Source of the DNA: CAZUVM01 sp964623885
GTDB lineage: Bacteria > Verrucomicrobiota > Verrucomicrobiia > Limisphaerales > UBA8199
Assembly (NCBI GenBank): GCA_964623885.1
Contig: CAZUVM010000100.1
Span: 1-13,124 of the forward strand
Reading direction: 5' to 3'
DNA length: 13,124 bases
Both the position numbers and the translations under genes were made by a program. Positions 6,469 through 13,124 of this stretch are shown piece after piece. Numbering within the stretch: position 1 is the stretch's first letter; each line of letters starts with the position of its first letter. Below the pieces are notes generated by a model, which ran no database searches, was not told the DNA's origin, and was given only the letters and a program-made list of their open reading frames with translations.

Positions 6469-8295
6469 TTATCTCTCAATGCCGACGGGATAGAGCAGAT
6501 ACCGGTCGTCGTAATACGGGCTTTTCTCGTAGAACCACCGCTTTCGCGCCTTTGGATCGGCGGCGAATTTTGGATCGTCTCGCAGTTTCGTCTCGAACTC
6601 CGCTTTCAGTTCTGGATCGGAGGCGAGCATTCGCTCTGCCATGGGCGCCACCACGTAACCTTCGATGTATTCGGTGCGTTGCAGAATCTCGAGGAAGAAT
6701 CCCCAAGCCAGCAACGAATCATCGCTTTGGGGCTCCAGCAGCGCCACCGCCAAATCCCCGAGCGGCTGTGTGGTGGGCACGCGCACGGAGCCGGCCGGGA
6801 ACGATTCCCGGCGAACCTCTACTTTTACACCGGTTTTGAGAGTGTAGCGGCCTTCGTAAGGATGGAAGCCGTCATCAGTCTGAGGCCGAGGGTTGACCAG
6901 GCGGTACATTTCCACCGTCATCGTCCGCTCGGTTGGCTGAGTTTCCATACGGATGCCGTGAAGCTTAAGCCTATTGATGACCTCGGGCTTGGTGACTGGC
7001 ACCCAATAAGCTTTCGGGCGGGCAACCTCAACGTCAGGCTTTTCCAAAGTGAGAGGCAGTTGGGACAGAAGCCTGGGCGTGCCCAGCCAGCGAATCTCGT
7101 TCGTCCCCGTCGCGGGCGAGAGATAAGTCTCAGAGGCGACTCCCAGGAAATCGATGGTCTTTCGTTCACCGGTGCTTTTGCCCTGATTCAAGGGGACCAT
7201 GGCCGGCCTGGCCGCCATGTCGGCGGTGACAGCTTGTTGCAGGGCGTTCCCTTCGGTTCCGAGTGTCCGCAGCGATGCTTCGATCAGCACATAAGTGCCC
7301 AGTACCCGCTGCCGGTAAGATTTCAGGGAATGAGTCTCGACGAGCACGGTGGGGAGGTGGCGCAAGTCGCCGTAACCGTTTGAGTAGCGCGGTAACAGAG
7401 GTCCCACGGGCAATCCCTTTGCCTCATCAATTTCATCCACGTCGAAAAACTGACCCGGGATATGGCCCATCGCCTTGAGTGCCGCTTCAGTTGCCGGCCG
7501 ATACACCGCGTTTAGCCAATGGCAAATCTGTGGCGACCAGGCGAAGCTACCTGAATCTCCGTTGTAGCCGAAGGTGATGTCGTACTGCATATCGATGCCG
7601 TCGGTGACATGGATATCCAGGTAGAGTGTGGGCGACCACTGGTTGATGAGCCGGAGCATCGCTTGCATTTCAGGGCTGTCCGCTTTCATGTAATCGCGGT
7701 TCAGGTTCAGATTCTGCGCCGTCGTGCGCCAGCCCTGGCGAACCGGCCCGCGTTGATTCGGACGATTCCATTCCGAGGAGCGCTCGTGGCCATCCGCGTT
7801 GAAGATCGGCACAAAGAGAAGGTTCGCCCGGTCCAATAACGATGCCTTGCCTCGGAAAGCGATATCGCGCAGCAGCATCAAACCGGCGTCTTTGCCATCG
7901 ATCTCGCCCGCGTGAATCCCTGCTTGCACCAGCAGCGTCGGGCGGCCCTGCTTGCGCAACGCCTCCGCGCTAAAGCCGCGACCCCGCGCGGCGACGACGA
8001 CGTAAAGCGGGCGTCCTTGCGCGGTGTGCCCGAATTCCTGAACCGAGAGCAGGGGCGAGGCTTTGCTCAGTTTCTTGAGATAAGCAATCGTCTCACTGTA
8101 GCTGGGCGTTTCGGTCAGCCCGGTTTTTTCCGAAGGGGTAATCCAAGGATCGTTGGGCTTGGCGAGCAACGCTTCGCTCGCACCGCGCCAGGGTTTAACC
8201 GGAGGAAGAAAATCCCCGGCCATTGCTGCCGCAGACGCCAGCACAAGCCAAGATGCGCCGGCCAATTGGAACTGGACAAAAGTGAAGCACTTCAT
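6469..8295 (-). CDS. Exported M14-family zinc carboxypeptidase
   Basis: The product is 608 residues from the ATG at 8295, chosen because it opens a signal peptide (hydrophobic 10-25, cleavage near AMA-G27). The ORF is open upstream to 8514, but that extension is Arg-rich and encoded by a repeat-like hairpin, so it is not coding. The M14 metallopeptidase signature is complete: zinc ligands in HAGE (His128, Glu131) and LDIH (His229), an NLNRDY block (197-202) matching the Asn-Arg substrate carboxylate site, and a catalytic Glu in VETHS (Glu320). After about residue 350 there is a long C-terminal region (PRLLSQLPLTLEKPDVEVARPKAY onward) of beta-rich character, ending in a Tyr/Arg-rich tail. The length of about 600 suits the larger M14 proteins found in Bacteroidota, Acidobacteriota and Verrucomicrobiota. 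It probably cleaves C-terminal residues from peptides in the periplasm or outside the cell; its specificity is unknown. Confidence 0.9.
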   Translation of the reverse strand: MKCFTFVQFQLAGASWLVLASAAAMAGDFLPPVKPWRGASEALLAKPNDPWITPSEKTGLTETPSYSETIAYLKKLSKASPLLSVQEFGHTAQGRPLYVVVAARGRGFSAEALRKQGRPTLLVQAGIHAGEIDGKDAGLMLLRDIAFRGKASLLDRANLLFVPIFNADGHERSSEWNRPNQRGPVRQGWRTTAQNLNLNRDYMKADSPEMQAMLRLINQWSPTLYLDIHVTDGIDMQYDITFGYNGDSGSFAWSPQICHWLNAVYRPATEAALKAMGHIPGQFFDVDEIDEAKGLPVGPLLPRYSNGYGDLRHLPTVLVETHSLKSYRQRVLGTYVLIEASLRTLGTEGNALQQAVTADMAARPAMVPLNQGKSTGERKTIDFLGVASETYLSPATGTNEIRWLGTPRLLSQLPLTLEKPDVEVARPKAYWVPVTKPEVINRLKLHGIRMETQPTERTMTVEMYRLVNPRPQTDDGFHPYEGRYTLKTGVKVEVRRESFPAGSVRVPTTQPLGDLAVALLEPQSDDSLLAWGFFLEILQRTEYIEGYVVAPMAERMLASDPELKAEFETKLRDDPKFAADPKARKRWFYEKSPYYDDRYLLYPVGIER

Positions 8296-8379
8296 CGCGA
8301 GTCGTTGAGATTCCTGATGATGCTTAGGACACAGCTTTGCACAAGAAAGAAGGGCCGTGATTTTAAACGATGGGCGGCG

Positions 8380-8455
8380 GTAGCGTGGGCGTCCGCGCCC
8401 CGATTTGTGGCGGCGAGATGCCGCCATTACCCGCAGGCGTGGACGCCCGCGCCAC
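8380..8455. repeat. REP-like nested hairpin element
   Basis: The outer arms of 20 nt (8380-8399 and 8436-8455) are complementary at 17 of 20 positions, and two of the three mismatches are G-T wobbles. Between them lies a perfect 7-bp stem, TGGCGGC-GAGAT-GCCGCCA (8408-8426). The GC-rich core (GTGGGCGTCCGCGCC and its inverse) has the look of dispersed REP/BIME-type intergenic palindromes. It lies in the spacer between the ABC-F stop and the M14 peptidase start. I see no second copy in the window, so the dispersed character is inferred. Confidence 0.55.
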
Positions 8456-8490
8456 AGCCGCAGCGTGACATCTGTGGTTAAACTGAATTG

Positions 8491-8540
8491 TTCCGGATTA
8501 GGATTCGTTAGCATTAATAGCGTTTCAAAATCCGGAAACG
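8491..8540. other. Overlapping inverted repeats after the ABC-F stop codon
   Basis: TTCCGGATT (8491-8499) and AATCCGGAA (8529-8537) are perfect 9-bp inverted arms. A second pair, CGTTTC (8521-8526) and GAAACG (8535-8540), shares bases with the right arm, so the two hairpins cannot form together. They begin 2 nt beyond the minus-strand ABC-F stop codon. They could stabilise the 3' end or terminate the ABC-F transcript, but there is no T-run. The rest of the 247-bp spacer 8296-8542 holds the REP-like hairpin and nothing else I recognise. Confidence 0.35.
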
Positions 8541-8542
8541 CA

Positions 8543-10456
8543 CTACCTCCTTGGCCGGGACGAAAGCTCCTCCCAACGTTTGTACAACCGCGCCACTTCC
8601 GTTTTCGCCGTCTCCAGTTCGGCGATCATGCCCCGAGCCTCGCGCGAGCGCGTCGCGTGGAACTCAGGATCGTTGAGCGTCGTCTCGAGTTGCTGGACGC
8701 GCGTTTCCGCCGTCATGATCGCCGCTTCGATTCCTTCGAACTCGCGCTGTTCTTTGAAGCTCAATTTACGAGGCTTTGCCGGATCGATGGCCGGTCGAGC
8801 ATCCACCGTCGAGGCTGATCGCGGCTTTGCCTGGCTCAGGCGATCCTGCGTCCGGGCGTCACGTTCCTTTTTCTTTTCGAGGTAATACGAATAATTGCCC
8901 GGCTGGACGAACAAGCCGGTTTCTTCGAAGGCGAGCACCTGGTCGCAAATCCGGTCCAGAAAGTAACGATCGTGGCTCACCACGAGCACCGTGCCGTCAA
9001 AGTCGGCCAGCGCCTCCTCCAACATCCGCAAGCTGGGCAAATCCAGGTCGTTCGTCGGTTCATCCAGCACCAGCACGTTCCCGCCGCGCCGCAGCACTTT
9101 CGCCAGCATCAGCCGCGCCCGCTCGCCGCCCGACAGCCGGGCCACCGGCTCATTCGCCCGTTCGTCGGCAAAGAGGAATCGGCGCAAATAAGAGCGCGCG
9201 CTCAACTGCTGGTTGCCGAACATGACGGTTTCATTGCCCTGCGGGCAAATCTCCTGCAGCACCGTCCCGGTGCCTTCCAGTTGCATCCGGCTCTGATCGA
9301 TGTAATTAAACACTACCTTTTTCCCGACCTTAACCGTGCCCTCGTCCGGCCGGCGTTCGCCGAGACAAAGGCGCAAGAGCGTCGTTTTCCCGGCGCCGTT
9401 TCGGCCCAGGATCCCGGTGCATTGGCCCGGCTTGAGCGAGAGCGACAAGTGACGAAAAATCCACCGCTCACTCTCGGCCGCGCCGACTTTGGCGCCGGCA
9501 TTCTCCAGTTCGATGGCGGTATTGCCCAGGTCGGGCGGAGGCGGGATGAGCAAATCCATCTCACGTTCCTCGGGTGGCGCTTCGAGACCCTGGACATTGT
9601 AAAACATCTCCAGCCGATGTCGCGGCTTGGACCGCTGGGCGCGCACTCCGGCCCGCACCCATTCCAGCTCCTCGCGCAGAAAACGCTGCCGCCGCCGCTC
9701 GGATTGCTCGGCAATCTGCTGCCGAATCGCCTTCGCTTCCAGATACGCCGTGTAGTTCCCCGGATGCGAATAAGCGCGGCCATCCGCCAGCTCGATGACG
9801 CGCGTCGCGATCACATCCAGAAAGTAACGATCGTGCGTCACAAAAATGACGGCGCCAGGAAAATCGTGCAGAAAACCTTCGAGCCAAAGAATCGACTCCG
9901 CGTCCAGGTGATTGGTTGGTTCGTCCAGCAGCAACAGGTCCGGCTGCGACGCCAAAGCGCGGCAGAGTGCCACGCGCCGCTTTTCGCCTCCCGATAGCGG
10001 CCCGACGGGCGCATCCAGCGGGGGCGCCGCCAGCGCGCCGGCCTCAGCCTTGAGCCGCGCCTGGAAATTCCAGCCATCAACGCTCTCGATCTGGTTGAGC
10101 AACGCCGCCAGCTCCGCTTCCGAACCGGCACCGGACTGGTACCGATGCAGCCATTCCATCAAATCTGCCACCCCGGCCTCGATGTTCTCGCGCACCGACA
10201 GATTCGGGTCCAATTCAAATTCCTGCGGCAGGTACCCGATGCGCAACTCACGCCGTCGCGCAATGTCGCCGGCATCCGCTGCCTGCTGCCCGGCCAGGAT
10301 CCGCAAGAGGCTCGTTTTGCCCGAACCATTCCGGCCCACTAGCCCCACTTTCTCACCTCGCGCCACGGTTAGTGTCACCGACTCCAGCAACCGCTGATAA
10401 CCGTAGCTCAGTGCCAAATCATTGGCCGTCAGGATGGGCGGACCCGGTATCACCAT
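8543..10456 (-). CDS. uup: ABC-F ATPase, Uup-like (ribosome-associated)
   Basis: The product is 637 residues from the ATG at 10456, which starts just before ILTANDLALSYG; the open frame runs up to 10504. It has two ABC ATPase domains and no membrane segments, as in ABC-F proteins. Domain 1 has Walker A GRNGSGKT (41-48), signature LSGGE (154-158), Walker B LLLLDEPTNHLD and the switch HDRYFLD. Domain 2 has GRNGAGKT (351-358), LSGGE (441-445) and LVLDEPTNDLD. Between them, about 230-320, is the charged ABC-F linker that reaches toward the peptidyl-transferase centre in characterised members. A C-terminal coiled-coil domain (562-637, with KLSFKEQREFEGIE) is the Uup-type tail, linked to nucleic-acid binding, which separates it from EttA. 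Members act on stalled ribosomes. The gene is divergent from the NIPSNAP gene. The family is certain; the Uup subgroup is likely. Confidence 0.93.
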   Translation of the reverse strand: MVIPGPPILTANDLALSYGYQRLLESVTLTVARGEKVGLVGRNGSGKTSLLRILAGQQAADAGDIARRRELRIGYLPQEFELDPNLSVRENIEAGVADLMEWLHRYQSGAGSEAELAALLNQIESVDGWNFQARLKAEAGALAAPPLDAPVGPLSGGEKRRVALCRALASQPDLLLLDEPTNHLDAESILWLEGFLHDFPGAVIFVTHDRYFLDVIATRVIELADGRAYSHPGNYTAYLEAKAIRQQIAEQSERRRQRFLREELEWVRAGVRAQRSKPRHRLEMFYNVQGLEAPPEEREMDLLIPPPPDLGNTAIELENAGAKVGAAESERWIFRHLSLSLKPGQCTGILGRNGAGKTTLLRLCLGERRPDEGTVKVGKKVVFNYIDQSRMQLEGTGTVLQEICPQGNETVMFGNQQLSARSYLRRFLFADERANEPVARLSGGERARLMLAKVLRRGGNVLVLDEPTNDLDLPSLRMLEEALADFDGTVLVVSHDRYFLDRICDQVLAFEETGLFVQPGNYSYYLEKKKERDARTQDRLSQAKPRSASTVDARPAIDPAKPRKLSFKEQREFEGIEAAIMTAETRVQQLETTLNDPEFHATRSREARGMIAELETAKTEVARLYKRWEELSSRPRR

Positions 10457-10529
10457 TCCGCACAGCTTAGCGGCAAACCAGCAACCTGACCAACCGGTTA
10501 GCATGACAAAGCATGGATTTCACGGACGA

Positions 10530-10558
10530 TTGACAAATGGGCGCGCACCTCATCAACT
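10530..10558 (+). promoter_or_regulatory. Candidate promoter for the NIPSNAP gene
   Basis: A perfect -35 hexamer TTGACA (10530-10535) is followed after 17 bp by TCAACT (10553-10558), which matches the -10 consensus at only three of six positions. The start would be about 20 nt before the ATG. The -35 is good and the -10 is poor, so the call is tentative. The 129-bp divergent spacer must also hold the ABC-F promoter, which I could not identify. Confidence 0.3.
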
Positions 10559-10585
10559 CTCTCCTGGCAAATATCTGGCACAACT

Positions 10586-11392
10586 ATGAAACGGCGTGAG
10601 TTTCTCAAATCTTCAGCGGCTGCGACCGGCGCGGCGGCTCTGGCTTCAACCCTTAACCTCGCGGCGGCGGAACCACCCGAAGCGCCGGCGCGGGAGTTTT
10701 ATGAACTGCGGCTTTACCATCTGCGGCGCGGGCCCAAGCAAAAGCTCTTCGACGACTTTTGCCGAACTGCAGCCATCCCGGCTCTGAATCGCGCCGGCGT
10801 TGCGCCGGTCGGTATCTTCAGTGTCATGACCGGGCCGGACAGTCCGACGATGTACGTCTTGCGGCCTTTCAAGTCGCTGGAAGCTTTCGCGATGGTCGAA
10901 GAGCGCTTGGCTGCCGACGCTGAATACCAGAAGACGGGGGCGGAGTTTTTGGGCGCACCCGCCACGGACCCGGCGTTTGTGCGCGTCGAGAGTATGTTCC
11001 TGAAAGCCATCGCCGGGGTGCCCAGGCTGGAGGTGCCTTCCGGAGCCTACAGCACAGGTTCGCGCGTTTTCGAATTGCGCACCTATGAGAGCCATAGCAA
11101 GCGCGCCAATCTGAAGAAAATCGAGATGTTCAACGTGGGCGAGCTGGCCATCTTCCGCCGCGCCGGGCTGCAACCGGTTTTCTTCGGTGAGACGATCATC
11201 GGCCCCAAGCTCCCGAATCTGACTTATATGCTGGTCTATGAGGACATGGCCGCACATGACAAACACTGGGGCGCGTTTGGAGCCGATCCCGAGTGGAAGA
11301 AGCTAAGCAGCACGCCCGGTTATACCGATCCGGAGATCGTCTGCAACATCAGCAATCTCTATCTGCGCCCCACACCTTACTCGCAGATCTGA
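10586..11392 (+). CDS. Tat-exported protein with two NIPSNAP domains
   Basis: The 268-residue product starts with a twin-arginine signal: KRREFLK (2-8), then an Ala-rich hydrophobic stretch ending near LAAAEP, so it should cross the membrane folded by the Tat pathway. The mature protein contains two ferredoxin-like NIPSNAP domains (PF07978). The first starts at EFYELRLYHLRRGPKQK (38-54); the second at RVFELRTYESHSKRANLKK (160-178) and includes MFNVGELAIFRRAGLQPVFF. NIPSNAP domains are alpha/beta-barrel dimers of poorly known function in bacteria, where they are often found near oxidoreductases and other Tat substrates. None is adjacent here, so the partner is unknown. The ATG is the natural start because it places the RR motif at the N-terminus. 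The gene is convergent with the sigma factor gene 24 bp away. Confidence 0.9.
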   Translation: MKRREFLKSSAAATGAAALASTLNLAAAEPPEAPAREFYELRLYHLRRGPKQKLFDDFCRTAAIPALNRAGVAPVGIFSVMTGPDSPTMYVLRPFKSLEAFAMVEERLAADAEYQKTGAEFLGAPATDPAFVRVESMFLKAIAGVPRLEVPSGAYSTGSRVFELRTYESHSKRANLKKIEMFNVGELAIFRRAGLQPVFFGETIIGPKLPNLTYMLVYEDMAAHDKHWGAFGADPEWKKLSSTPGYTDPEIVCNISNLYLRPTPYSQI

Positions 11393-11416
11393 AAGGCTTT
11401 TACGGGGTCTTGGACC

Positions 11417-11980
11417 TCACGCTTCACTCGTTGCTTGGATCGCTCGGTAAAGCCAAACGCGGGCCAGGTTCCAATGACGGCGAACGGTCTTCTCCGAAAG
11501 CCGCAGGACCTCGGCGGCCTCGGCATGGGTTAACCCGACAAAAAAGTGCAGCTTCACGACCTCAGCGCGAATTGGGTCTTCCACCGCCAGCTTTTCGAGA
11601 GCCTCATGCACCTGCAGCAGTTTCTCATCGTCTGCATTCGCCGCGACCTCGATTTCGTCTACGTCCGCCGGCTGTTGGCCGCCGCCGTGTTTGGCGCGCC
11701 GTTTACGCCGCGCCCGATCGACCAGGATGTGGCGCATCGCTTCCGCGGCGGCGGCAAAGAAGTGAGCGCGCCCTTGCCAACGGTTCGTTTCGGAGCCGGC
11801 CAGGCGCAGCCACGCTTCATGAACTAACGCGGTGCCCTGCAAAGTCTGGCCGGGTGGTTGTTGGGCCATCCGCGCGCGGGCGAGGCGCCGCAACTCGTCA
11901 TACACCAGCGGCAGCAGTTCCTGCGCAGCCTTGGGATCACCTTGTTGGATCGCGTCGAGAATCTGCGTTACGTCACTCAT
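11417..11980 (-). CDS. ECF sigma factor (TIGR02999-like)
   Basis: The 187-residue product has the two-domain layout of an ECF sigma-70 factor. Sigma-2 covers about 10-90, with LLPLVYDELRRLARARM, TLQGTALVHEAWLRL and HFFAAAAEAMRHILVDRARR. A short acidic linker follows, then sigma-4 (about 125-183) with DPIRAEVVKLHFFVGLTHAE and AAEVLRLSEKTVRRHWNLAR, a clear helix-turn-helix for the -35 element. The HFFAAAAEAMR block is characteristic of the TIGR02999 subgroup, abundant in Verrucomicrobiota, Planctomycetota and Acidobacteriota and often encoded beside Ser/Thr kinases or WD40 proteins rather than anti-sigma factors. The start lies 22 bp after the stop of the WD40/TPR gene on the same strand, so the two are probably one operon and functionally coupled. 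The target promoters are not known. Confidence 0.93.
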   Translation of the reverse strand: MSDVTQILDAIQQGDPKAAQELLPLVYDELRRLARARMAQQPPGQTLQGTALVHEAWLRLAGSETNRWQGRAHFFAAAAEAMRHILVDRARRKRRAKHGGGQQPADVDEIEVAANADDEKLLQVHEALEKLAVEDPIRAEVVKLHFFVGLTHAEAAEVLRLSEKTVRRHWNLARVWLYRAIQATSEA

Positions 11981-12002
11981 CGGATTTAAGGCAATTCTTC
12001 GT

Positions 12003-13124
12003 TCACTCCTCTTGCCGATAAGGGCGTTTATGTTGATAAAGGTCGAGGCGGGTTTCGAAGTCCTTTATTGTCCCTTCTGTTCTCGGTGTCGGAGGCGAAT
12101 CTTTTAGCAGCGAAATGGCTTCAAGCTGAGCAGTCACGGCCTTATCGAACTGACCGGTCTCGGCGTAAGCGGCTGATAGGGTATCCACCAATTCGGGCTC
12201 TTTGCGGTTGGTTAGCTCGACGGCCTTTACCGCGAACCGAACGGCCGCCGGGCCGTCGCGGGCCTCGGGAATCGCGGCGGTCGCCCAGCCCCACGCGAGT
12301 CGATTCAAGACAGCAGTTTTGCCCTCCTGCTCCATTTGGCCGTACCATTGCTCGGCCGCAGCCTTGTCCTTTGCTCGCCACTGGACATCAGCCACCGATT
12401 CCCATGATTGCGGGCTTTCCCATAGCTTTCCGCCATACGTTACATTGAGCACCGTGCCATGGAGGGAACAACGCAACACCGGCACCACGGGGCCATAGCG
12501 CCCGAGCTGCCTCGTTTTCCAGGTCTTCAGGGTGTCCCCTGGGACGGAGAGACCGTACGGATCTGAGATCGAATTGGGCCGGGCGCTGAATTCATAACCG
12601 TAAGAGGAGGTTACTTTGGGATCTTCGATAGGCAGCCAACTGGAGGAGATGCCAGTTTCGGCTTGAACCGGACAGAGCAAGAGGTTGGTGTCCGGCACGT
12701 ATTTGGGCACCAGGTCGCTCAGCCAGTCGGGCATTTGTTTATGATCCTTCTGATAGGACATGAGCGCGGCATGAATTCTCAGGAGATTGGTGCAACATTG
12801 GTTTTTGTCGGCCAGCACACGTGGTGAGATGGACGCTGCTCCATCTGGGACGCGCCAGAGACTGGTCGCCGGGAGACCGAGCGGTGGGACTGTGGACCCT
12901 GACGCCAAGGGTGCCTCCCGCGGCGCGCGCCAGACTTCGTACGAGCCGATGCCGCCCCAGACCAGCGTTTGGTTATCGGGCGCGAAAACCAGCCAATACA
13001 CCGGCCGATCCTGCAGGAAGGAGGCGATTTCGCGGCCGGCTGCCAGGTCCCAAAGTTTGAGACAGCGGTCCTCGCCGCCGGACGCCAGCGTCCGTCCATC
13101 AGCAGAGAACGCCAGAGCCCAGAC
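12003..13124 (-). CDS. WD40 / pseudopilin-like / TPR protein, N-terminus outside the window
   Basis: The frame is open to the window edge, giving 373 C-terminal residues; no start is needed inside, and a GTG at 13001 sits in the middle of a propeller blade. The first visible residues are a typical WD40 blade (ALAFSADGRTLASGGED, then CLKLWDLAAGREI), followed by part of another (WLVFAPDNQTLVWGG). Residues about 106-246 resemble the globular part of Verrucomicrobiota type II pseudopilin-like proteins: CCTNLLRIHAALMSYQKDHK, PDWLSDLVPKYVPDTNLLLC and CSLHGTVLNVTYGGK, but without the N-terminal methylation helix. Residues about 273-344 are TPR-like (LAWGWATAAIPEARDG, LVDTLSAAYAETGQFDKAV), the form found in WD40/TPR Ser/Thr kinases of these phyla. 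A kinase domain may lie upstream, outside the window. It probably senses or scaffolds for the ECF sigma factor encoded 22 bp downstream. Confidence 0.8.
   Translation of the reverse strand, partial: VWALAFSADGRTLASGGEDRCLKLWDLAAGREIASFLQDRPVYWLVFAPDNQTLVWGGIGSYEVWRAPREAPLASGSTVPPLGLPATSLWRVPDGAASISPRVLADKNQCCTNLLRIHAALMSYQKDHKQMPDWLSDLVPKYVPDTNLLLCPVQAETGISSSWLPIEDPKVTSSYGYEFSARPNSISDPYGLSVPGDTLKTWKTRQLGRYGPVVPVLRCSLHGTVLNVTYGGKLWESPQSWESVADVQWRAKDKAAAEQWYGQMEQEGKTAVLNRLAWGWATAAIPEARDGPAAVRFAVKAVELTNRKEPELVDTLSAAYAETGQFDKAVTAQLEAISLLKDSPPTPRTEGTIKDFETRLDLYQHKRPYRQEE

Noticed and set aside
6427..7383. Plus-strand open frame of 318 codons opposite the M14 peptidase
   Set aside because: It is antisense to the conserved C-terminal half of the peptidase, and its residue composition is that of a reverse-frame shadow.
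8296..8514. N-terminal extension of the M14 peptidase up to 8514
   Set aside because: It is Arg-rich, coded by the palindromic REP-like element, and precedes a perfectly placed signal peptide at 8295.
8972..9997. Long plus-strand open frame opposite the ABC-F gene
   Set aside because: The complementary strand encodes a complete ABC-F protein with all motifs. The plus-strand product has no recognisable domain and is a shadow of GC-rich coding DNA.
12003..13001. A 332-residue gene starting at the GTG at 13001
   Set aside because: The frame stays open to the window edge, and the residues before the GTG form a good WD40 blade, so the GTG is internal.

Overview
The window looks like chromosomal DNA from a free-living bacterium of the Verrucomicrobiota, probably a Pedosphaera/Limisphaerales-type lineage. 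This is inferred from protein style and was not tested by a search. The clues are: a secreted protein ending in the short 'LQTSTNL...W...FYR' C-terminal module common in that group; an ECF sigma factor of the HFFAAAAEAMR type (TIGR02999-like), typical of Verrucomicrobiota, Planctomycetota and Acidobacteriota; a WD40/TPR protein beside it; many exported enzymes; moderately high GC; and almost no clear Shine-Dalgarno sequences.

Layout from left to right. A tRNA-Gly(TCC) gene on the minus strand (159-232) has an encoded CCA end and its own promoter. Three plus-strand genes follow, all for exported proteins: a DUF2891 probable lipoprotein (429-1544), a protein built of four carboxypeptidase-regulatory-like repeats (1822-3594), and a DUF4185-like, Asp-box-containing probable beta-propeller (3625-4758). 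Convergent to these, on the minus strand, lie a class C beta-lactamase-fold serine hydrolase fused to a C-terminal PDZ domain (4792-6237) and an M14-type zinc carboxypeptidase (6469-8295). A further minus-strand gene encodes an Uup-type ABC-F ATPase (8543-10456). A divergent plus-strand gene encodes a Tat-exported protein with two NIPSNAP domains (10586-11392). At the right end, on the minus strand, a WD40 + pseudopilin-like + TPR protein that runs off the window (12003 to beyond 13124) is followed 22 bp downstream by the ECF sigma factor (11417-11980).

Most genes read as single transcription units with alternating orientation. The one convincing co-transcribed pair is the WD40/TPR gene with the sigma factor. 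That pair resembles the kinase/WD40 plus ECF regulatory pairs known in these phyla, although the kinase part, if there is one, lies outside the window. Six of the nine protein genes encode proteins with an N-terminal export signal, so the region is rich in envelope or periplasmic functions: peptidase, penicillin-binding-type hydrolase, propeller and surface repeats.

The most interesting non-genic material is in the spacers. A plus-strand fragment resembling the middle of an ORF6N (KilA-N-like, phage-type) DNA-binding domain lies at 6306-6455, with a perfect 25-bp palindrome inside it. A nested REP-like hairpin lies at 8380-8455, and overlapping inverted repeats at 8491-8540. I did not find a convincing undescribed multi-gene system; the sigma/WD40-pseudopilin-TPR pair is the closest candidate.
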